From Mesodorylaimus sp. YZB2_4 (lineage: Eukaryota > Nematoda > Enoplea > Dorylaimida > Dorylaimidae): a stretch of DNA of 64,000 bases. The notes under the pieces were generated by a model, which saw nothing but the letters and a program-made list of their open reading frames with translations, was not told the origin of the DNA and did no database searches. The stretch's first letter is position 1; each line of letters begins with the position of its first letter. Location: the NCBI GenBank assembly GCA_030248295.1, contig JASANH010000554.1, positions 310,001-374,000 of the forward strand, read 5' to 3'. Shown here piece by piece: positions 21,401 through 31,382 of this stretch. The position numbers were made by a program, and so were the translations under genes.

Positions 21401-21631
21401 TGGAGGGAAAATTGCGGAAAGAAAAACGCAATACTTGGGGGCATAGCCATTTCACCTCCGGGGATACAAGTATACTACACAGTTCATGCCTTTTCAAACC
21501 TGTATTTTCAGATTCTGGAAATGCTCTCGGATGCGGCCAGTGTCGTCGGATTATTCTTGGGCGCATCGGTTTTAAGCACGTTTGAAATACTTTATTTAGT
21601 ACGGTGGCTCGCTCGCTTTCTTTGCAAATAA
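12500..21631 (+). CDS. DEG/ENaC (degenerin) sodium channel homologue with a giant mucin-like extracellular insert, 12 exons
   Basis: Exons: 12500-12712, 12771-13473, 13536-19002, 19490-19587, 19646-19806, 20430-20522, 20577-20688, 20749-20824, 20880-20931, 20988-21034, 21089-21164, 21512-21631. Every intron is GT-AG, all phases agree, and the total of 7,218 bp gives 2,405 residues. Order: cytoplasmic N-terminus; TM1 (residues 37-60); FPAVTFCNLNPYK (79-91); an extra Cys-rich stretch; a Ser/Thr/Ala-rich region (about 308-2080); then the standard extracellular core (CVYDGVPC, YGNCYTFN, AGVRVVVHEQ, YSAEGCLRSCYQ, CRCPSACE, KWPRF, DVYYED, ERPAYP); and pre-TM2/TM2 with GLFLGAS (GAS 2383-2385) and a short C-terminus. 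Without the insert it is about 635 residues, normal for the family. The family forms trimeric sodium channels in the plasma membrane. The usual His-Gly gating motif before TM1 is not seen. Weakest points: the exon 9-10 junction and lack of transcript support. Confidence 0.87.
13770..15066 (+). repeat. Coding minisatellite in the channel's mucin-like domain
   Basis: A near-perfect GC-rich tandem array encoding reshuffled blocks such as SGASTTSASSATSG, SGVSTTIASSASS and TIASGTSTTSASS. The basic step is about 12-15 codons, with a higher-order period near 120 bp. It lies wholly inside exon 3 and keeps the reading frame. Because the repeat has no stops, long frames also appear in the +2 frame (474 residues) and on the opposite strand (204 and 244 residues); these are by-products. 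The array is followed by about 1,250 non-repetitive Ser/Thr-rich residues. Confidence 0.85.
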
Positions 21632-22285
21632 TGATAGCCTACAAAAAATACAGCTTGCTAGCTGTGAATATACACAGATATATAGTAGTGCATGTGAAAA
21701 CATACTTATATCATTGATGGTATACTGAAATAATGGCATTGTGCAATAAATTAAGTCGCACATTCATCATTGACCGCGTCATTTGTTGTAAAAGGGTTTG
21801 TGTGGGTACGGCCAAGCATCGACTAATCCACTGACCCGGCTGAAGCGATCTGCCGATCCAGGGGGTAGATCAGTTCCCGATCCAATTTAGCCGCTGGATC
21901 AGCCGGATTGGCAACTGCAAATTTTTGCTCTGTATCCACTGAAGAATGATAAGGTGTGACATACCATAATAAGGAAATCCCGTTTTTTCTCTCAAATCAG
22001 ACCTATTTCCAGCCTGCATACAGTATTAGCCGGCGAAAATCGTCCTTTAGTATTAGGCGTCTGGTCGGCTGGTCTAATCGTAAGCAGGCACGTGCCTGCT
22101 GATTACGGCGGATGGCTTGGGTGGTATTCCTACTTCTGTACATTGTACTGGGCGTCGTATTTGTGTCTCATATAATCATCCAGTGTGCATTCTTTCTGGC
22201 ATACCTATGAAAATCATAAACATCCGGAAGCTAGTCCAGTTACTATAGAGCTACAGAGCTACTTCTTACTGGCTATTATTTGTCA
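21632..22285. other. Gene-free stretch
   Basis: The 3' flank of the channel gene. It contains GGATC(C/A)GC..GATCC-rich sequence near 21830-21900 but no gene or named repeat. Confidence 0.35.
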
Positions 22286-22868
22286 TAGAAGAGGAGAGAA
22301 ATGAGGCGCGAAGCCAGCGTTTGTGAAAGACTAAAGGAAAAACCTACTGTAAGTGTGTGAGCGTGTGCGCGTGTGGATGAGGTCATTAGGCGAAATTCAG
22401 AATGCAAAGTCTCTTTTATTCCAAGGTGTATGAGGCACTGATCTTCGCACCCATATCCACGACACGATGCCACACATTACAGAGTCTGCTCTAGAGTACT
22501 GATGTGAGATGAAATATGCTAGCATGCTATCGATAAGACCAACCCAAACCTGAAAAGTGCAGCTATCTATATTTATTTATAAAAGCTAAGGCCACGCGGA
22601 ACAATCTGACTTACGGAGTGACGATAGTCTGGAATGTGTAAAACGAGGAGCTAAATTCTAGCGGACACTTTAATAGAAAACGGAAACGCTCTGAAATTAA
22701 AAGCTTCTTTCAAGTCAAAATCCGTTGTGTATTTCACGCCTTTCTTGGGTTCCAATCGAACTTGCTGCAGCAAACGGGCAAATGCCAGGAACATGAAATT
22801 TTTCGATAATTGATCACCTGGGCAAATTCGACGGCCAAACTCGAATGGAGCGAACGATGGAAGGAGGC
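22286..22868 (-). pseudogene. Inverted duplicate of cytochrome P450 last exon and 3' flank
   Basis: The minus strand encodes the P450 heme-binding end: SFAPFEFGRRICPGDQL with the Cys ligand, then SKNFMFLAFARLLQQ, ending KVSARI and a stop at 22651. The sequence continues as 3' flank to about 22286. The whole block matches 30025-30610 on the plus strand. Unlike that copy it has no internal stop. Nothing upstream of FAPF (above 22868) looks like P450, so it is an exon-sized fragment, not a gene. It lies about 3 kb from the P450 gene start and in opposite orientation to it. Confidence 0.75.
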
Positions 22869-23281
22869 ACCCAAAAATAGAATATTCATCCCACCCAAAA
22901 AAAAGGCGACCAAGAAACACCACCTGCTTAGATGATATCGGTGCACGAACCAATACTTAGCGCTACAATTACTCCGCAATGCGTGTGCCTTATTAAGCGC
23001 GTCAGCATCATGTACTTTTTGCTAGGTCACACTTCAAAGTATATAATATCAAAGATGTAAAAATTGAACAGTTTTTACTATCCATGTACATTTATGACGC
23101 GCGTCCAACCTCTTTTTGCATAAGTGTAGTGCACTCACGATCAGCCTCAGTAGATAAGCAATAAGTCTGTCGCACCATTGTCTTTACCCCAGCCCTTCAA
23201 AATCTCACCCCAACCCAGGTCTTAAATCTTTTCTTAAAATCACATCTTCCGGTCGAGCTTACGATTAGCGGAAATACAAGA
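22869..23281. other. Gene-free stretch
   Basis: This lies between the P450 exon duplicate and the end of the SMYD-like gene. No coding frame or named repeat is seen. Confidence 0.35.
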
Positions 23282-24839
23282 TCAGCTGTTGCACGTTTTC
23301 GCGTGCTTCAATTCACCATTTTCTTTTAAAATTTTGTCCGCTAATTTTAACCATGGCAAAGAGGAATTGTTATCGCCAGTGTCAAGACGAACTAATGAGG
23401 CCAATTGCAAACAGGGCACAACTAACCTGATGTCTGCAACGAATTTGCACCAGTTGCAATAGATTCTCATCATCTTCTCTCCCATTTCGACTATGCGCTG
23501 CACATGCTGCGAGTTTCTCTCTTGAGCTACAAAGAACTTTGCCAAGTAAACATGATAAAGCCGGTCGTAGATCTGACCGAGGCGCAAATTTGTGGTTGGG
23601 TTCCAGTACCGCTGGGAAAGTGGCAGTATGACCTCGCACAAAGTCTGCATACGATCAAGGTCGTTGAAATCACTGGCGAGAATAGTGTTCCACTGCAGGA
23701 TAGAGAGAGAGACTGACAAGGGGCTATAAGAAGTTTAGAAAATACTGACTTGTTCTTCTAATTTCTCAAGATCTTCTATAATCCGCTCCTTTTCTTTCTC
23801 CCCCCTTTTTGTATCGCTGTCGCCAACGCACTGACACATTTGTTTCAATTCACCCGTGCCAGGGCACCATACGAATGGCGTGCGGCATGGGTGGCATATT
23901 TGCGGTGAAGAATTCTCTTCCAGCTCCATTCTCGTCGCATCGCCGCAGTTCGGACATAGACAGCGGAAAAACAACAAATCTTGTGTCCATGCGATGACTT
24001 GTCGAGTCAGGAGCATCAGGCATCCATTTCCGTATTTGACTGGTGTTTCGTACTTGAGAAAAAGTTTGATGAATGAATCTTGCTTGGAGCTCAGTTGGCG
24101 CGTGAGCTCGGCCTGGTTGGGGCCGAACGCATTTATAAACAGGCACATGCGGGGACCATCGAAACGATAAATGATGTCAGGGGCGCAACTGTGATTAAGC
24201 CCAGATATATTTAAGTATAAGCCGAGCCCAAGTTCGTTAAAGATGCTCGATGTTTGCAGAGTCAGAGCTGACTCTAATATCAGCCAGGCGTTTGTCCAAA
24301 GAACGGAAAACATTCTTCCGATCTCCTCGGCTGGCGTTGTGGCCAAAGGTGTCGATGAGAAAAATTCAAAAAACGCTTTAATTACTTGCTGAATTGAAGC
24401 GGTCCAAATATTCGAGTTTTTCATTTCCTCGTAATGTTCCATTAAATCTTCATAACGACGCTTCTGCAAGAAACAAGAAATGTTCGAAAGCATATTGTAT
24501 TCCCAGAGGACTCTTAAAAGAAGGGGTGTTTGCGCAATTGTTGAAAAACTGGGCATTTTTTAACAGATTAACTGTCTATAGTCTATGCAGTCTATCTATC
24601 TCTTGGCATGTGTTTCACGAATCCAAAAGTTTCATTCGCTTTTCAGAGAGTTCATGTCTTTCTCGTTTCTAATCCAAGTGTTTCCGGGTTTTATGGCCAG
24701 TTGTTCACACGAAACTGATAGCCAGACAGACATGCTTCTTGTGCTTATGTGTTACTCACTTTGACGATTGGCCAATTTTCCACCAAATCATCAGCGCGAC
24801 CGTTGTCCAGTCGCAGTCGCGCTGCCACTCGTCTCGTTA
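23282..24839 (-). CDS. SMYD-like SET-domain protein, N-terminally incomplete
   Basis: Exons on the minus strand: 24760-24839, 24619-24668, 23750-24548, 23282-23692. Introns are GT-AG and the phases fit. The third exon holds the SET signature GLYLNISGLNHSCAPD, as in SMYD proteins (GLYP..SLLNHSC.PN). It is followed by a Cys-rich post-SET-like segment (FRCLCPNC, CHPCRTPFVWC). The last exon is helical and TPR-like, as in the SMYD C-terminus. SMYD proteins are lysine methyltransferases. The usual GEEL.ISY.D motif near the active site is not recognisable. I find no MYND zinc finger or N-terminal SET half between exon 1 and the divergent P450 gene at 25355. Catalytic activity is therefore doubtful; it may be truncated, or its 5' exons may be unrecognised. 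Confidence 0.65.
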
Positions 24840-25354
24840 CTTGACATTTGGTAGTCGTCCTGTGATTAAAATTTCTTCGATTCGTCTATGACATTTGACA
24901 TCCTTCTATTTCCAAAGTTACGCATAAAACTTAATCGAGGCCAATGACGTTGTACATGTGCATGGAATGTGTTTTCTTTATTATTGCCTTCTTGTAAGTC
25001 AGGAAAGAGCGGGGGGAGATCTTCGTATTTCTTCTCTGCTCAATGTCCATTTATGATTCTCAAGGTATGTACATACAGTATATCGGACGCACTGATTGTG
25101 AGTGCGAGTAGTAAATAAACCGCGCTGCTGGGTCAAAGACACGAAACGAATTACCTCGGGTGTTACTCCCAGTCGGACTGGGCAGACTAGTGGATACTAC
25201 ACTTTTCGAACTATGTATAGTCAGCAATCGCACTTGGACGACGACGACTGGAATTTGATAACAGTCAATCACAACAGAAAAAGTGCATTGAATCTGTTCA
25301 TCTGTCACACTTGACTCCAACAGCACACGGTGCTTATAAATGAACAGCTGAACT
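24840..25354. other. Bidirectional intergenic region between SMYD-like and P450 genes
   Basis: A divergent promoter region of about 500 bp. TATAAA lies at 25335-25340, only 15 bp before the P450 ATG, so it is probably not the functional TATA box. A minus-strand frame starting MDIEQRRNTK near 25050 could be a 5' exon of the SMYD-like gene but has no motif. Confidence 0.35.
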
Positions 25355-26569
25355 ATGCCTGTGCTATCCTACCTTCCCATTTTAATGGAGCCTCAGTTTT
25401 GGCTCGCCCTGATCGCAGTGATTATCATTCAGTTCGTGGCACGACTTCACATCCTTTGGTTTCGAATGCCCCCCGGCCCATTTCCCCTGCCTTTTATCGG
25501 CAATTTTTTGCGTAAGTGTCCCAGGATAGCCCCATTCGAAGCCTCATTCCGCGCTACATTCTGTTTTTTTGTGGTCTTTCCGAAAGACAAGCACAATTAT
25601 GAAGTCTTTTACGAGCAGTACAAGAAATATGGCGACCCCGTGACGATGTTCTTCGCCCACACGCCAGCCGTCTGCATCACAAAATATGAATTAGCGAAGT
25701 CCGTCTTCCAGCAAAACACATTTAGTTGTCGGCCAAACAACCCTGTTTTGAACTTGATATGCAATGGATATCAGGACATCGCGTTGTCAAAATACAACCC
25801 GCTCTTGCCATTCCACAGGTAAGCACTTACGAGCTAGCACTGGTTACAGCGGATAACAACATTGTGCGCATGGCTTGACTTCGTTGGTTTCTAATTATCC
25901 GCAGAACATGCACAGTGCCACAATGACTGGCTGTGTACCCACTGATTGGACTTTCCCATTGTTCTCCAGAAAAAAATAATTGTACATAATAGACATTTTG
26001 TTGCTGAGTTTCGCTCTTTACATCAACATTTGGTAAAGTTTCTTCATGTTTTAGGAAAGTAATTTCTAAGTGCATCAAGTAAGATAGTTCTGGCATTTCT
26101 TCAGCACAGTTGTCCTCAACTAATCAATTTTCACAGGCTCACATCGGGCACAGAATGTTTGGAAAAAATTGTGCACGAGTCCGTTGATTCGACAGTGCAG
26201 AGCATGCTAAAAAAAAGCGACGATGTCGATTCAGAATTGCACATCTGCCACATCGTATACAATATCCTGACACTCTTGGCCTGCAGAAAAAAGTAAGTGA
26301 CACAGGTTTTTTCCACGCAGCATGATGAAGAACAAGAACAGTCATTTTCAGATATGAAATAGACGACCCAGAATTCCTGAACATAAAAAAGGAAAACGAT
26401 AAGGGCCTGCAAGAATTTGTGGATTGTCTGACCTACGACCTCATACCCTGCGGCGATTTCTTGCCGCTGAAATTGATACCAGCCGTCAAACACGTGGTCG
26501 ATTCTGAACAGGCGTTCGGGCGTTTCAGACTGAAGCAGCTGGAAGAGAACCGGAAGACATTTGTGGAAG
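25355..26569 (+). CDS. Cytochrome P450, exons 1-4 (gene interrupted by a Pao element)
   Basis: Exons 25355-25511, 25587-25818, 26137-26292 and 26352-26569 have GT-AG introns and consistent phases. Exon 1 has an N-terminal membrane anchor (about residues 12-28) followed by the Pro-rich hinge MPPGPFPLPFIGN. Exon 2 has the typical YKKYGDPVTMFF and CITKYELAKSVF beta-sheet/helix B region. Exons 3 and 4 match helix C to F regions in spacing (DLIPCGDFLPLKL). This makes it a microsomal, CYP2-like P450 monooxygenase N-terminal half. Immediately after the donor at 26570 lies a minus-strand Pao retrotransposon. Middle exons with the I-helix and ExxR are not found, and only the last exon reappears at 29950-30242. 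The gene is probably broken. Confidence 0.75.
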
Positions 26570-29500
26570 GTACGCTGATCACTTGATGCATGGACCCGAT
26601 TGATTCGTTGATTGTTGGCGGCGTGATGAAGCAGGCGGGTGAAAGGATCGTACCACCGCGTAGGTCGTCGTCGACGTAGGTGATTGGCCTTTGATTGATG
26701 ATTGATTCGATTTCAGCCAACACCGTAGTCATTTGACTCGTTGATAACATGATCGATTGTATTGACTTTCGGAATGCTTGCTTGACTAATCGGATCAGTC
26801 GCTCATAGAAGCCACCCTTCCATGGCGATCGTTCCGTGATAAAGTTCCATTTTATTTTGAGTCGACTAGCGTATTCTTGAATTTCCTTCGACTTAAAGTT
26901 GCCTCCATGATCAGAGATTATGAGTTGTGGCACCCCTCGACGGGCGATAAATCGTTGCAGACCCAGAAGTAGTTGTTCGCTTGTCATATCGTCGACTAAT
27001 TCTAGATGGATCGCTCGTGTGACCATACACGCCACAATGCTGACCCATTTCTTCTTGGGCTGGCACCCTTTGTCCTTTGTGTATAGGCATTCGTTCAAAC
27101 TGCGCTGTTGATTGTTTGTCTTGGCGGAACCATCATACACGATTCGTACCTTGGTCGTTGCTCGATCAGGTGTGATCACGGGATGGTGCGGCAGATAGTG
27201 AATCGGGCCATCGATCTTGTCTTTATCAATCTTCTCGATGATTCCTTTCTGTAATTGATCTTGAATTATAGCATCGTATTTGATCATCAGCTCAGGGTCG
27301 TATTGTAAGCGACGAATCACTGACTTGAGACGCCCCAAAGATAGCCCATAATTATCTGGCAGATCGAGATGTTCGTTTTTCTGCGGCCATTGAACTTGAT
27401 ATCGATTGTTCTCAAATTTGATCGTTTCATTGAAGATTTGCATGGCTTTCTCGTCGTCACGTTCATTGATCTTGTCAGTGATGCCAATCTTCTCGAGTTC
27501 CCACAAGTCGTTAAGTGATTTAAGTTTGATCCTTGATGTGTGGTTCGAGGTGATTCAGCTCTTGACTATTGATTGCAACTGACGAGACAAAGCAGTTGAA
27601 TGTTGAGGCTGGCTCATTTTGATTTGGTTCTTGGTTTGGCCGAAAACGATCCACCCGAAAATAGAGTTGCGGAGATAAAGGCTTGGTCCGATTTCTTTGC
27701 TGTTGGCTATCAGGATACGCTCATATTCATTAATGCCGATAAGTATATCGATTTTGATCGTTTCTGAGTCGTTTAGGATTGGATCGGTTAGATCACAGTT
27801 GTCGAGGATGTCCTTCAGATCCGCGAGCATCGCGGCGCTCCGCCACAACGATTGAACGATCTGCGGGACGACATTGGCTTTGATTTTGATTTGTTGTCCG
27901 AGCTTACCCTTTAACTAAAGCTCGACGATTGCAGACTTGATTCGTTTTGGTTCTTTGGCACCGAACGTGTACAGCACGATTTCTTCGTACGACGTTGGTT
28001 TGATAGCGAGTCGCTTGATCAGGTCATCAGTTACATAAGTTCGCTGGCTTCCGATGTCAAGGAGAATTCGCCCTTTGATTGATCGGGGAGTTTGATTAAA
28101 GGATTGGATATCGCCCCAGGCCGTCTGCAAAAGCACTGCTTGATTAGATGTGAACAGACTAGTGCTTATGTCAGAAGCGAGCGTCGTTGTGGTTGCCCCA
28201 GTGTCGATATACGGTGCCTTCGATCGCTTTTCGCAGAGGCTTGAATGATGGCTGGTGTCTCGACAATGATAGCACTTTGTTTTCGCCCAGCATTGGTCAG
28301 TTTGATGGCCAGGTTTGAGACATCGCCAGCAATGGTCCTTGAGTTTCCTCTTTCGTTCTTCAACTGTGGGCACGTGTTAGCATTCATCGGCCCAGTGGTC
28401 GCCCTCGCAGTAGATGCATGGAGAGCGAGGCTTGTTCTTGACATGATCATGATTGGTGACAGCTTTTGAGGTATGCTTTGCTCTACTCTTGCTGTTGATC
28501 AGAAACGAATGGCTCGTCTTGGGTACGCTTGGTTTTCCCCTCGTTTCGCTGCTTTGATGACTAAGCTGATCATGGCTCGTCTTTTGTTTCTCGTATTGCA
28601 TGATACGCTCGCGGGCAACAGCATCATGGATTGATACCATCTTGGTCAATTCGGCTCGCAATTCTTTGAGCTTCCATTGCTCGGCGGGCTTCTTTTCGTA
28701 GATCTTCTCGAGAACAAACGCTGGCAACTTCGGCCAGATCAAACTCGTCGTCCAAGATTCATCGACCGCGCCACCCAGTGATTCGATCGAGCGCAGATGC
28801 TTTTCAAGATTGATTTGCAGTTGGCGCAAGCCTTCCATGTTCCGGGCACCCTCAAGATTCACAATGGCTCGTTGGTGCATTCGAATGATTTCTTGGTCGT
28901 TGCCAAAGCGTTCTTTGAGGAGCTGAGCCGCCGTTTCGTAGTTCTCGCCTGTGACCGCTAACCCATCGACCACTGATTTCGCATCGCCCGTTAGTTGAGC
29001 CACTAGATATGCCATTTTCGTGACAGGCGCGACGGCATCATTCGCGTGAACCGAGGCGTTGAACGCGTCCCAGAGTGGCTTGAATTGCAGCCGATCGCCA
29101 CTGAACTTTGGTAACTCGAGTTTTGGTAACTTGGCGTGCATCTGCGCAACACCGCGACCTTGACCCAGACCAGCTTGGTTGCCTACGACCTGTACCTTGA
29201 TATTCGACTCTTGTTCGAAACGCGCACGTTCTATCCGTGCTTGTTGTTCGATTCGCTCCATATCCCATCTCGTTCTCTGTTCTCCTTCTTGAAGCCGTAG
29301 CTGCAGTTAAAGTCGCTCGATCTCGGCGTTTACTTTGGCCTCTTCCAACTTGGCCTTCATTTGACGTTCCTCTTTCTCGATCTTTTGGCTCTCAAAACAG
29401 CTAATATCCGCGATTGTCATATCATATTCAATCTCAATTTGGGCATATTGCTCGCTCTCATTAACGAACTCAGCGGAGTCAGCGTCGTCCACAGCGTTCA

Positions 29501-29702
29501 CATAAACATCGTACCTGCTCTTATAGCCTTGGAAAAGCGCTTGCAAGCGGGCCTTGTAATTGTTGATCGTTTGGCGCCGCTGGATTTCATCGACCGTTTC
29601 CTCATCGATGACTGACAGATTCGGTTTTGCATCTAGGAGGTGGCGAAGGGCAAGGCGCCGAGGGGCGAGCTGTTTCCGAAGCTTCGCCACAACGACCGCC
29701 AT
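26570..29702 (-). pseudogene. Pao gag-pol polyprotein with four in-frame stops and an RT-to-integrase deletion
   Basis: Order: coiled-coil gag N-terminus; gag core (LPKLELPKFSGDRLQFKPLW); two CCHC knuckles (C..CEGDHWADEC and CWRCLKPGHQTDQCW/CYHC); aspartic protease (RILLDIGSQRTYVT); RT beginning (HPVITPDRATTKVRIVYDGS); then direct fusion to the integrase core (VTRAIHLELV, GVPQLIISDHGGNF). RT palm with YVDD, RNase H and the integrase zinc finger are missing, removed by an in-frame deletion near 27085. In-frame stops are at 29307-29309 (TAA), 28377-28379 (TAA), 27915-27917 (TAG) and 27555-27557 (TGA). There is no frameshift. Confidence 0.85.
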
Positions 29703-29950
29703 CGTTGTCGATTATTGATTGCCGCAATCAACCACGTTCTGCTACCAAATAATTCTGTCGTCGCCTGATCGCGCAGTGGAAGTTGATATAGCGGGACGGC
29801 AGAATCACACGTTGATTTGATCTATATAGGTTATATTTCGATAGAGTACTTGATAAACGACCGCACACTCGCTTCACATAAAACGACACTACCCCTCTTC
29901 TCTAGAATCTTCTATCACCTTCCTCTCACTCCTACTTACACCACTACCAC
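26570..29950 (-). mobile_element. Pao/BEL retrotransposon, internally deleted, lacking its 3' end
   Basis: On the minus strand it runs gag, protease, start of RT, integrase in one frame (29702 down to about 26570). A tRNA primer-site-like TGGTAGCAGAACGTGG lies at about 29747-29732, followed within 50 bp by the gag ATG. Sequence above it up to about 29950, with a TATATAGG, is the presumed 5' LTR. No 3' LTR is seen; integrase is cut off at the P450 exon 4 boundary. The left junction coincides with the P450 splice donor. Confidence 0.75.
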
Positions 29951-30242
29951 CGAGGCTATCATGTCCTTCATCTTCACTCGCGTTCGCGACAGGCTGCACT
30001 TTATCGACGAGCACGGGCAGGTGAGATCACCCCCATCGTTCGCTCCATTCGGTTTTGGCCGTCGAATTTGTCCGGGTGATCAATTATAAAAAAAATTCAT
30101 GTTTCTGGCATTTGCCCGTTTGCTGCAGCAAGTTCGATTGGAACCCAAGGAAGGCGTGAAATACACAACGGATTTTGACTTGAAAGAAGCTTTCAATTTA
30201 AGAGCGTTTCCGTTTTCCATCAAAGTGTCTGCTAGAATTTAA
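29951..30242 (+). pseudogene. Cytochrome P450 last exon with nonsense codon
   Basis: The plus strand reads LHFIDEHGQV, then SFAPFGFGRRICPGDQL, the heme-binding loop with its Cys. A TAA stop (30087-30089) follows where the inverted copy at 22651 has SKN. After the stop the frame continues FMFLAFARLLQQ to KVSARI and a normal end at 30242. The 5' border of the exon is unclear because it abuts the presumed Pao LTR. It probably completes the P450 gene starting at 25355. The stop would remove the last 50 residues, downstream of the heme ligand. Confidence 0.7.
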
Positions 30243-31382
30243 CTTCTCGTTTTACACATTCCAGCCTGCATCGTCACCCCATAAGTCAAATTGTTCCGCG
30301 TAGCCTTTGCTTCTTTAATTTTAGATAGCTACACTTTCCAGGTTTGGGTTGGTCTCATCGTAGCACACCTATCCGTATTATGTTTCCGTTTCCGTTCTCT
30401 TTCACAGCGTCTGCTAGAATCCAGCTTTTGTGACACATTTCATATCGTATCTGTACTCTATAGCAGAGTCTGTAATGTGTGAAATTTTATTGTGGGCGCG
30501 AAGATCAGTGCCTCATACTCCATCGATAAAAAGACACTTTGCATCCTGAATTTCGCCCAATGGTCATCCTCCCCACACACACGCACGAACGCACGAATGG
30601 GTTTTTAACTATTCGGCTTTCCACACTTGGCTTGTTTTGCCCCTAATATTTCTTCCCTTTTCTATGACAAATGATTGTACGGAAGACATGAGACATTTGC
30701 GATCGCTCTGCAGTGACTGGTTCTATCAAAATGGATTTTCGCTGTCAGGAAATTCTGGACTAGATTCCCAAGCCATTACGCTGTAATACTGTAGGCTCAA
30801 AATAGGTCGTCCCAGTTAGTTGCCCCTTTGTGAAACTGGTTTCGCAGCCATAACGAATTATTAAGGGAGTAACATACTTGATCAACAAATGCTAGCCGCT
30901 CGAGGCTCCTTAGTCGTGCAAGCAAGGTTATTGTGGGAAGGCGTAGAGGCAATGCTCGAGGGAGTCAGTGGGCTACTGTATGCTATGAATTGAAATACAG
31001 GATGCGGTGCGGGTGAAGGCGGTTGTGCTGATGCAATGGAAAGTGCACCACCATCAGGGAGGAGTGAATATTATCTGGGATAATATTATCTGGCTAAAGT
31101 ATGATCATTAGCCAGAAATATAAAGTACTTTCCAAACGTCTAGTATCTCGAAAACTTGCCCTGACGACATTGCCCATAACAAAGTACAAAACCAATACCA
31201 CCTAACCTGACCCACCTCACACCCGACTTTGGAAAATTTCCACCCTAATAGCAGTACGTAGGTAAAAGATATTGCAATTTAAAAACTAGATACTTCATGT
31301 AGTACTGTCAGCTCGGGGCGAATAATGGCGAGTGATAAACAAGAATTGAAATTAGAAAAACGACATTAATTCTTTGTTTAAA
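30243..31382. other. P450 3' flank and gene-free stretch
   Basis: Up to about 30610 this is the partner of the inverted duplication at 22286-22650. Beyond that I see no coding frame and no named repeat. Confidence 0.4.
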
